Source of the DNA: Adenophora triphylla var. japonica
Taxonomy: Eukaryota; Streptophyta; Magnoliopsida; Asterales; Campanulaceae
DNA: 64,000 nt
Reading direction: 5' to 3'
Assembly (NCBI GenBank): GCA_022495995.1
Contig: JAFEMH010000078.1
Coordinates: 992,001-1,056,000 of the forward strand
A program made the translations under genes and the position numbers. Of this stretch, positions 31,701 to 43,700 are shown in pieces; position 1 is the first letter of the stretch; each line of letters opens with the position of its first letter. The notes under the pieces are model-generated. The model saw only the letters and a program-made list of their open reading frames with translations, had not been told where the DNA came from and made no database searches.

Positions 31701-34700
31701 TTCGTAAATGGTGATTTTCACCATGAAAACGTCCTCTGTTTGAGCCAAATTTTTGGTGGGATGATCCTATAAATTTATTTTATTGGATTGGTTAAAAAAA
31801 GGAGGGTATTTGGCTACTAGTTTCCGGGAGCCCAAAAATGCGTGTATTACCCCTATGGGGAATCGGGAAATTTCGTAAATGGTGATTTTCACCATGAAAA
31901 CGACCTCCGTTTGAGCCAAATTTTTGGTGGGCAGATCCTTTCAAATGTTCTATTGGATTGGTTGAAAAAGGATGGTATTTGGCTACTAGTGCCCAACAGC
32001 CCAAAACTGCTAGTACTACCCCCTTTGGGAAATTTCGTAAATGGTGATTTTCACCATGAAAACGACCTCCGTTTGAGCCAAATTATTGGTGGGTGGATCC
32101 TTTAAAATTATCTATTGGATTGGTTGAAAAAAGGAGGGTATTTGGCTACTAGTGCCCGGGAGCACAAAAATGCGTGTACCCCCTTTAGCGAATCGGGAAA
32201 TTTCGTAAATAGTCATTTTCACCATGAAAACGACATCCGTTTGAGCTAAATTTTTGATGGGCGGATCCTTTCAAATGTTCTATTGGATTGGTTGAAAAAA
32301 ATGAGGGTATTTGGCTACTATTGCCCGGGATCCCAAAAATGCATGTACTCCCCCTTTGGCGATTAGGGAAATTTCGCAAATGGTGATTTTCACCATGAAA
32401 ACGACCTCCGTTTGAGCCAAATTTTTGGTGGGCGGATCCTTTCAAATATTTTATTGGATTGGTTGAAAAAAGGAGGGTATTTGGCTACTAGTGCCCTGGA
32501 GCGCAAAAATGCGTACCCCGGGAATCGCGAAATTTCGTAAATGGAGTTTTTCACCATGAAAACGACCTCCGTTTGAGCCAAATTTTTGGTTGGCTGATCC
32601 TTTCAAATGTTCTATTTAATTGGTTGAAAAAATGAGGGTATTTGTTTACTAGTGCCCGAGAGCCCAAAAATGCGTGTGCTACCCCGTTTGGGGAATTGGG
32701 AAATTTCAAAAATGGTGATTTTCACCAAGAAAACGAACTCCGTTTGAGCCAAATTTTTGGTGGGTGGATCATTTTAAATGTTCTATTGGATTGGTTGAAA
32801 AAAGGAGGGAATTTGTCTACTAGTGCTCGGGAGCCCATAAATGCGTGTACTACCCCGCTTTGGGGAATCGGAAAATTTCGTAAATGGTGATTTTCACCAT
32901 GAAAATGAGCTCCGTTTGAACCAAATTTTTGGTGGGCGGATCCTTTCAAATGTTCTATAAGATTGGTTGAAAAAAGGAGGGTATTTGGCTACTAGTGGCT
33001 AGGATCCCAAAAATGCGTGTACTACCCCCTTTGGCGAATCGGGAAATTTCGTAAATGGTGATTCTCACCGTGAAAACGACCTTCGTTTGAGCCAAATTTT
33101 TGGTGGGAGGATCATTTCAAACGATCTATTGTATTGGTTGAAAGAAGTAGGGTATTTGGCTATTAGTGCCCGAGACCCCAAAAATGCGTGTACTACCTAC
33201 CCCCTTTGGGGAATCGGGAAATTTAGTAAATGGTGATTTTCACCACGAAAACGACCTCCGTTTGAGCCAAATTTTAGGTGGGCGGATCATTTCAAATGTT
33301 CTATTGTATTGGTTGAAAAAGGAGGATATTTGGCTACTAGTGCCCGGGAGCCCAAAAATGCGTGTACTATACCCCCCTTTGGCGAATCGGGATATTTCAA
33401 AAAATAGTGATTTTCACCATGAAAACGACCTCCGTTTGAGCCAAATTTTTGGTGGGCGGATCCTTTCAAATGTTCTATTGGATTGGTTGAAAAAGGACGG
33501 TATTTGGCTACTAGTGCCCGGGAGCCAAAAAATGCGTGTACATACCCTTTGGGGAATCGGAAAATTTCGTAAATGGTGATTTTCACCATGAAAACGATCT
33601 CTGTTTGAGCCAAATTTTTGGTGGGATGATCCTTTAAATTTATTTTATTGGATTGGTTGAAATAAGAAGGGTATTTGGCTACTAGTTTCCGGGAGCCCAA
33701 AAATGCGTGTATTACCCCCTATGGGGAATCGGGAAATTTCGTAAATAGTGATTTTCACCATGAAAACGACCTCCGTTTGAGCCAAATTTTTGGTGGGTGG
33801 ATCCTTTCAAATGTTCTATTGGATTGGTTGAAAAAAGGATGGTATTTGACTACTGGTGCCCGAGAGCCCAAAACTGCTAGTACTACCCCCTTTGGGGAAT
33901 CGGGAAATTTCGTAAACGGTGATTTTCACCAAGAAAACGACCTCCGGTTGAGCCAAATTATTAGTGGGTGGATCCTTTCAAATTTTCTATTGGATTGATT
34001 GAAAAAAGGAGGGTATTTGGCTACTAATGCCCGGGAGCACAAAAATGCGTGTACCCCCTTTGGCGAATCGGGAAATTTCGTAAATAGTCATTTTCACCAT
34101 GAAAACGACATCCGTTTGAGCTAAATTTTTGGTGGGCTGATCCTTTCAAATGTTCTATTGGATTGGTTGAAAAAAATGAGGTTATTTGGCTACTAGTGCC
34201 CGGGATCCCAAAAATGCGTGTACTCCCCCTTTGGCGATTAGGGAAATTTCGTAAATGGTGATTTTCACCATGAAATCGACCTCCGTTTGAGCCAAATTTT
34301 TGGTGGGCGGATCCTTTCAAATATTCTACTAGATTGGTTGAAAAAAGGAGGGTATTTGGCTACTAGTGCCCTGGAGCGCAAAAATGCGTACCCCCTTTGG
34401 GGAATCGCGAAATTTCGTAAATGAAGTTTTTCACCATGAAAACGACCTCCGTTTGAGCCAAAGTTTTGGTTGGATGATCCTTTCAAATGTTCTATTGGAT
34501 TGGTTGAAAAAATGAGGGTATTTGTTTACTAGTGCCCGAGAGCCCAAAAATGTGTGTGGTCCATTTGGAGAATCGGGAAATTTTGTAAATGGTCATTTTC
34601 ATCATGAAAATGACCTCTGTTTAAGCCAAATATTTGGTGGGCGGATCCTTTCAAATTTTCTATTGGATTGTTTGAAAAAAGGAGGGTATTTGGCTACTAG

Positions 34701-37700
34701 TTCCCGGGAGCCCAAAAATGCCTGTGCTACCCCCTTTGGGGAATCGGGAAATTTCTTAAATGTCGATTTTCACCATGAAAACGACCTCCGTTTGAGCCAA
34801 ATTTTTAGTGGGATGATCCTTTAAAATGTTCTATTGGATTGGTTTAAAAAAGGAGGGTATTTGGCTACTAGTGCCCGGGAGCCCAAAAAGGCGTGTACTA
34901 TACCCTTTTGGGAATCGGGAAATTTCGTAAATGGTGATTTTCACCATTAAAATGACCTCAGTTTGAGCCAAATTTTTGGTGGGATGATACTTTAAAATGT
35001 TCTATTGTATTGGTTGAAAAAAGGAGGGTATTTGTCTACTGGTGCCCGGGAGCCCAAAAATGCGTGTGCTTACCCCCCCCCTTTGGGGAATCGGTAAATT
35101 TCGTAAATGGTGCTTTTCACCGTGAAACGACCTCCGTTTGAGCCAAATTTTTGGTGGGCGTATCCTTTCAAATGTTCTATAAGATTGGTTGAAAAAAGGA
35201 GGGTATTTGGCTACTAGTTCCCGAGAGCCCAAAAATGCGTGTACTACCCATTTGGGGAATCGGGAAATTTCGTCAATAGTGATTTTCACCATGAAAACGA
35301 CATCCGTTTGAGCCAAATTTTTGATGGGCTGATCCTTTCAAATATTCGATTGGATTGGTTGAAAAAGGAGGGTATTTGGCTACAAGTGCCCGGGAGCCCA
35401 AATATGCGTGTACTACCCCTTTGGGGAATCGGGAAATTCCGTAAATGGTGATTTTCACCATGAAAACGACCTGCGTTTGAGCCAAATTTTTGGTGGGCAG
35501 ATCCTTTCAAATTTTCTATTGGATTGGTGAAAAAAAGGAGGGTATTTGGCTAGTAATGTCCGGGAGCCCAAAAATGCGTGTACTACCCCTTTTGGGGAAT
35601 CGGGAAATTTCGTCAATAGTGATTTTCACCATGAAAACGACATCCGTTTCAGCCAAATTTTTGATGGGATGATCCTTTCAAATATTCGATTGGATTGGTT
35701 GAAAAAGGAGGGTGTTTGGCTACCAATGCCCGGGAGCCCAAAAATGCGTGTGCTACCCCCTTTGAAGAATCGGGAAATTTCGTAAATGAAGCTTTTCACC
35801 ATGAAAACGACCTCCGTTTGTGCCAAAATTTTGGTGTAGGATCCTTTCAAATGTTCTATAAGATTGGCTGAAAAAAGGAGGGTATTTGGATAATAGTGCC
35901 CGGGAGCCCAAAAATGCGTGAGCTACCCCCTTTGGGGAATCGAGAAATTTCGTAAATGGTGATTTTTACCATGAAAACGACCTCCGTTTGAGCCAAATTT
36001 CTGGTGGGCGGATCCTTTCAAATGTTCTATTGGATTGGTTGGAAAAAGGAGGGTATTTGGCTACTAGTGCCCGAGAGCCCAAAAATGCGTGTGCTACCCC
36101 TTTGAGGAATTGGAAAATTTCGTAAATGGTGATTTTCACCATGAAAACGATCTACATTTGAGCCAAATTTTTGGTGGGATGATCCTTTTAAATGTTCTAT
36201 TGGATTGGTTGAAAAATGGATGGTATTTGGCTACTAGTTCTCGGGAGCCAAAACATGCGTGTACTATCCCTTTTGGGAATCGGGAAATTTCGTCAATGGT
36301 GATTTTCACCATGAAAACGAACTCCGTTTGAGCCAAATTTTTGGTGGGATGATCCTTTCAATTTTTCTATTAGATTGGTTGAAAAATGGATGATATTTGG
36401 CTACTAGTTCCCGGGAGGCCAAATATGCGTGTACAACCCCCTTTGGGGAATCAGGAAATTTCGTAAATGGTGATTTTCACCATGAAAACAACCTCCGTTT
36501 GAGCCAAATTTTTGGTGGGGGGATCCTTTCAAATGTTCTATTGGATTAGTTGAAAAAAGGAGGGTATTTGGCTACTAGTGCCCGGGAGCCCAAAAATGCG
36601 TGTATTACCCCCATTGGGGAATCGGGAAATTCCGAAAATGGTAATTTTAACCATTAAAACGACCTCCGTTTGAGCCAAATTTTTGGTGGGAAGATCCTTT
36701 CAAATGTTCTATTGGATTGGTTGAAAAAAGGAGGGTATTTGGCTACTAGTGCCCGGGAGCCCAAAAATGCCTGTACTACCCCTTTTGGGAATCGAGAAAT
36801 TTCGTCAATTGTGATTTTCACCATGAAAACGACATCCGTTTGAGCCAAATTTTTGATGGGCTGATCCTTTCAAATTTTCTATTGGATTGGTTCGCTTGAG
36901 CCAAATTTTTGGTGGGCAGATCCTTTCAAATGTTCTATTGGATTGGTTGAAAAAAGGAGGGTACTTGGCTACTAGTGCCCGGGAGCCCAAAAATGCGTGT
37001 ACTACCCCTTTTGGGGAATCGGGCACCAGTACCCAAATTTTTGGTGGACGGATCCTTTCAAATGCTCTATTGAATTGGTTGAAAAAAGGAGGGTATTTGG
37101 GGAATCGGGAAATTTCGTAAATGATGATTTTCACCATGAAAACGACCTCCGTTTGAACCAAATTTTTGATGGGCTGATCCTTTCAAATTTTCTATTGGAT
37201 TGGTTGAAAAAAGGAAGGTATTTGGGTACTGGTGCGCGAGAGCCCAAAAATGCGAGTACTACCCCCTTTGGGGAATCGAGAAATTTTGTAAATGGCCATT
37301 TTCACCATGAAAATGACCTCCGTTTGATCCAAATTTTTGGTGGGCGGATCCTTTCAAATATTCTATTGGAATGGTTGAAAAAAGGAGGATATTTAGCTAC
37401 TAGTGCCCGGGAGCCCAAAAATGCCTGATCCTTTCAAATGTTCTATTGGATTGGTTGAAAAAAGGATGGTATTTGGCTACTAGTGCCCGAGAGCCCAAAA
37501 ATGCGTGTACTACCTTACCCCCTTTGGGGAATCGGGAAATTTCGTAAATGGTGATTTTCACCATGAAAACGACCTCCGTTTGAGCCAAATTTTGGTGGGC
37601 AGATCCTTTCAAATGTTCTATTGGATTGGTGGAAAAAAGGAGGGTATTTGGCTACTAGTGCCTTGGAGCCCAAAAATGCGTGTACTACCCCCTTTGGGGA

Positions 37701-40700
37701 ATCGGGAAATTTCCTAAATGGTCATATTCACCATGAAAATGACCTCCGTTTGAGCCAAATTTTTGGTGGGATGATCCTTTCAATTGTTCTATTGGATTGG
37801 TTGAAAAAAGGAGGGTATTTGGCTACTAGTGTCCGGGAACCCAAAAATGCGTTTACTACCCCTTTGGGGAATCGGGAAATTTCGTAAATGGTGCTTTTCA
37901 TCATGAAAACGACCTCCGTTTGAGCCAAATTTTTGGTGGGATGATCCTTTCAAATGTTCTATTGGATTGGTTGAAAAATGGATGGTATTTGGCTACTAGT
38001 TTTTAGGAGCCCAAAAATGCGAGTACTACCCCCTTTGGGGAATCGAGAAATTTTGTAAATAGTCATTTTTCACCATGAAAACGACCTCCGTTTGAGCCAA
38101 ATTTTTGGTGAGAGGATCCTTTCAAATGTTATATTGGATTGGTTGAAAAAAGGAGGGTATTTGGCTACTAGTGCCCGGGAGCCCTAAAATGTGTGTACTA
38201 CCCTCTTTGGGGAATCGGAAAATTTCGTAAATGGTGATTTTCACCATGAAAATGACCACCGTTTGAGCCAAATTATTGGTAGGCGGATATTTTCAAATGT
38301 TCTATTGGTTTGGTTGAAAAAAGGAGGGTATTTGGATACTTGTGCCCGGGAGCCCAAAAATGCGTGTACTACCCCCTTTGGGGAATCGGGGAATTTCGTA
38401 AATGGTGATTTTTACCATGAAAACGACCTCCGTTTGAGCCAAATTTTTGGTGGGCTGATCCTTTCAATTGTTCTATTGGATTGGTTGTAAAAAGGAGGGT
38501 GTTGGGCTACTAGTGCCCGAGAGCCCAAAAATGCGTGTGCTACCCCCTTTGGGGAGTCGGGAAATTTCGTAAATGGTGATTTTCACCATGAAAACGACCT
38601 TCGTTTGAGCCAAATTTTTGATAGGCTGATGCTTTCAAATGTTCTATTGGATTGGTTGAAATAAGTTGGGTATTTGGCTACTGGTGCCCGAGAGCCCAAA
38701 AATGCGAGTACTACCCCCTTTGGGGAATCGAGAAATTTTGTAAATAGTCATTTTCACCATGAAAACGACCTCCGTTTGAGCCAAATTTTTGGTGGACGGA
38801 TCCTTTCAAATGTTCTATTGGATTGGTTGAAAAAAGGAGGGTATTTGGCTACTAGTACCTGGGAGCCCTAAAATGCCTGTACTACCCTCTTTGGGGAATC
38901 GGGAAATTTCGTAAATGGTGATTTTAACCATGAAAACGACCTTCGTTTGAGCCAAATTTTTGGTGGGCTGATCCTTTCAATTGTTCTATTGGATTAGTTG
39001 AAAAAAGGAGGTTGTTTGGCTACTAGTGCCTGAGAGCCCAAAAATGCGTGTGCTACCCCCTTTGGGGAATTGGGAAATTTCGTAAATGGTGATTTTCACC
39101 ATGAAAACGACCTCCGTTTGAGCCAAATTTTTGATGGGCTGACGCTTTCAAATGTTCTATTGGATTGGTTGAAATAAGTAGGATATTTGACTGGTGCCCG
39201 AGAGCCCAAAAATGCGAGTACTACCCCCTTTGGGGAATCGAGAAATTTTGTAAATAGTCATTTTCACCATGAAAACGACCTCCGTTTAAGCCAAATTTTT
39301 GGTGGACGGATCCTTTCAAATGTTATATTGGATTGGTTGAAAAAAGGAGGGTATTTGGATACTAGTGCCCGGGAGCCCAAAAATGTGTGTACTACCCCTT
39401 TTGGGGAATCGGGAAATTTCGTAAATGGTGATTTTCACCATGAAAACGACCTCCATTTGAGCCGAATTTTTGATGGGCTGATCCTTTCAAATGTTCTATT
39501 GGATTGGTTGAAAAAAGGAGGGTATTTGGCTACTGGTTCCCGAGAGCCCAAAAATGCGAGTACTACCCCCTTTGGGGAATCGAGAAATTTAGTAAATGGC
39601 CATTTTCACAATGAAAATGACCTCCGTTTGAGCCAAATTTTTGGTGGTCGGATCCTTTAAAATGTTCTAATCGATTGGTCGAAAAAGGATGACATTCGGC
39701 TACTAGTGCCCGCGAGCCCAAAAATGTGTGTACTACCCCCTTTGGGGAATCGGTAAATTTTGTAAATGGTGATTTTCACCATGAAAACGACCTCCGTTTG
39801 AGCCAAATTTTTGTTGGGCTGATCCTTTCAATTGTTCTATTGGATTGGTTGAAAAAAGAAGGGTGTTTGGCTACTAGTGTCCGAGAGCCCAAAAATGCGT
39901 GAGCTACCCCCTTTGGGGAATCGGGAAATTTCGTAAATGGTGATTTTCACCAAGAAAATGACCTCCGTTTGAGCCAAATTTTTGATGGGCTGATCCTTTC
40001 AAATGTTCTATTGGATTGGTTGAAATAGGGAGGGTATTTGGCTACTGGTGCCCGAAAGCCCAAAAATGCGAGTACTACCCCATTTGGGGAATCGAGAAAT
40101 TTTATAAATAGTCATTTTCACCATGAAAACGACTTCCGTTTTAGACAAATTTTTGGTGGACGGATCCTTTCAAATTTTCTATTGAATTGGTTGAAAAAAG
40201 GAGGGTATTTGGCTACTAGTGCCCGGGAGCCCAAAAATGCGTGTACTGCCCCCTTTGGGGAATCAGGAAATTTCGTAAATGGTGATTTTCACCATGAAAA
40301 TGACCTCCGTTTGAGCCAAATTTTTGATGGGCTGATCCTTTCAAATGTTCTATTGGATTGGTTGAAAAAAGAAGGGTATTTAGCTACTGGTGTCCGAGAG
40401 CCCAAAAATGCGAGTACTACCCCCTTTGGAGAATCGAGAAATTTTGTAAATGGACATTTTCACCATGAAAACGACCTCCGTTTGAGTCAAATTTTTGGTG
40501 GACAGATCCTTTCAAATGTTCTATTGGATTGGTCGAAAAAACGAGGGTATTTAGCGATCAGTGCCCGGGAGCCCAAAAATGCTTGTATTACCCTCTTTGG
40601 GGAATCGAAAAATTTCGTAAAGGGTAATTCGCACCATGAAAACGACCTCCGTTTGAGCCAAATTTTTGATGGGCGGATCCTTTCAATTGTTCTATTGGAT

Positions 40701-43700
40701 TGGTTGAAAAAAGGAGGGTGTTTGGCTACTAGTTCCCGAGAGCCCAAAAATGCGTGTACCCCCCTTGGGGAATCGAAAAATTTCGTAAATGAACATTTTC
40801 ACCATGAAAATGACCTCAGTTTTCCGTTTGAGCCAAATTTTTGGTGGGCGGATCCTTTCAAATGTTCTAGTGGATTGGTTGAAAAAAGGATGGTATTTGG
40901 CTACTAGTGCCCGGGAGCCCAAAAATGCGTATGGTTGAAAAAAGGAAGGTATTTGGCTACTAGTGCCCGGGAGCCCAAAAACGCGTTTGCTACCCCCATT
41001 GGGAAATCGGGAAAATTCGTAAATGGTGATTTTCACCATGAAAACGACCTCCGTTTGAGCCAAATTTTTGGTGGGCGAATCCTTCCAAATGTTATATTGG
41101 ATTGGTTGAAAAAAGGATGGTATTTGACTACTAGTGCCCGAGAGCCCAAAAATGCGTGTACTACCTTACCCCCTTGGGGGAATCGGGAAATTTCGTAAAT
41201 GGTCATTTTCACCATGAAAACGACCTCCGTTTGAGCCAAATTTTTGGTGGGCTGATCCTTTCAATTGTTCTATTGGATTGGTTGAAAAAAGAAGGGTATT
41301 TGGCTACTAGTGCCCGGGAACCCAAAAATGCGTGTACTACCCCCTTTGGAGAATCGAGAAATTTCGTAAATGGTCATTTTCACCATGAAAACGACCTTCG
41401 TTTGAGACAAATTTTTGGTGGGCGGATCCTTTCGAATATTCTATTGGATTGGTTGAAAAAAGGAGGGTATTTGGCTGATAGTGCCCGGGAGCCAAAAAAT
41501 GCGTGTACTACCCCCTTTGGCGAATCGGGAAATTTCGTAAATAGTCATTTTCACCATGAAAATGACCTACGTTTGAGCTAAATTTTTGGTGTGCGGATCC
41601 TTTAAAATGTTCTATTGGATTGTTTAAAAAAAGGAGGGTATTTGGCTACTAGTGCCAGGGAGCCCAAAAATGCGTATACTCCCCCTTTGGCGAATCAGGA
41701 AATTTCGTAAATGGTGATTTTCACCATGAAAACGACATCCATTTGAGCCAAATTTTTGGTGGGCGGATCCTTTCAAATGTTCTATTTTATTGGTTGAAAA
41801 AAGGAGAGAATTTGGCTACTAGTACTCGGGAGCCTAAAAATGCGTGTACTCCCCCTTTGGCGAATCGGGAAATTTCGTAAATGGTGATTTTCACCATGAA
41901 AATGACCTCCGTTTGAGCCAAATTTTTGGTGGGCGGATCCTTTCAAATGTTCTATTTTATTGGTTGAAAAAAGGAGGGAATTTGGCTACTAGGACTCGGG
42001 AGCCCATAAATGCGTGTACTACCCCGCTTTGGGGAATCGGGAAATTTCGTAAATGGTGATTTTCACCATGAAAATGACCTCCGTTTGAGCCAAATTTTTG
42101 GTGGGAAGATCCTTTCAAACGTTATATTTGATTGGTTGAAAAAAGCAGGGTATTTGGCTACTAGTGTTCGGGAGCCCAAAAATGTGTGTACTACCCCCTT
42201 TGGGAATCAGAAAATTTCGTAAATGGTGATTTTCACCATGAAAACGACCTCTGTTTGAGCCAAATTTTTGATGGGCTGATCCTTTCAAATTTTATATTGG
42301 ATTGGTTGAAAAAAGGAGGGTATTTCGCTACTAGTGCCCGAGAGCCCAAAAATGCGTGTACCCCCTTTGGGGAATCGGGAAATTTCGTAAATGGTCATTT
42401 TCACCATGAAAATGACCTCCGTTTGAGCCAAATTTTTGGTGGGCAGATCCTTTCAAATGTTCTATTGGATTATTTGAAAAAAGGATGGTATTTTACTACT
42501 AGTGCCCGGGAGCCCAAAAATGCGTGTAGTACCCCTTTTGGGAAATCGGGAAATTTCGTAAATGGTCATTTTCACCATGAAAATGACCTCCGTTTGAGCC
42601 AAATTTTTGGTGGGCAGATCCTTTCAAATGTTCTATTGGATTGGTTGAAAAAAGGAGGGTATTTGGCAACTAGTGCCCGGGAGCCCAAAAATGCGTGTAG
42701 TACCCCATTTGGGGAATCGAGAAATTTCGTCAATGGTCATTTTCACCATGAAAATGACATCCGTTTGAGCAAAATTTTTGATGGGCTGATCCTTTCAAAT
42801 GTTCTATTGAATTGGTTTATTAAAGGAGGGTATTTGGCTACTAGTGTCCGAGAGCCCAAAAATGCGTGTACTACCCCCTTGGGGAATCGGGAAATTTTGT
42901 AAATGGTGATTTTCACCATGAAAACGACCTCCGTTTGAGCCAAATTTTTGGTGGGATGATCCTTTCAAATGTTCTATTGGATTGGTTGAAAAATGGATGG
43001 TATTTGGCTACTAGTTTTCGGGAGCCCAAAAATGCGTGTACTACCCCCTTTGGGGAATCGGGAAATATCAGAAATGGTGATTTTTACCATGAAAACGACC
43101 TTCGTTTGAACCAAATTTTTGGTGGGCGGATCCTTTCAAATGTTCTATTGGATTGGTTGAAAAAAGGAGGCGATTTGGCTACTAGTGCCCGGGAGCCCAA
43201 AAATGCGTGTGCTACCCCTTTGGGGAATTGGGAAATTTCGTAAATGGTGATTTTCACCATGAAAACGACCTCCGTTTGAGCCAAATTTTTGGTGGGATGA
43301 TCCTATCAAATTTTCTATTGGATTGGTTGAAAAATGGATGGTATTTGGCTACTATTTCTCAGGAGCCCAAAAATGCGTGTACTACCCCCTTTAGGGAATC
43401 GGGAAATTTCGTAAATTGTGCTTTTAACCATGAAAACGACCTCCGTTTGAGCCAAATTTTTGGTGGACGGATCCTTTCAAATTTTCTATAAGATTGGTTG
43501 AAAAAAGGAGGGTATTTAGCTACTAGTTCCAGGGAGCCCAAAAATGCGTGTCCTTTGGGGAATAGGGAAATTTCGTAAATGGTGATTTTCACCATAAAAC
43601 GACCTCCGTTTGATCCCAATTTTTGGTGGGCGGATCCTTTCAAATGTTCTATTGGATTGGTTGAAAAAAGGAGGGTATTTGGCTACTAATGCACGGGAGC

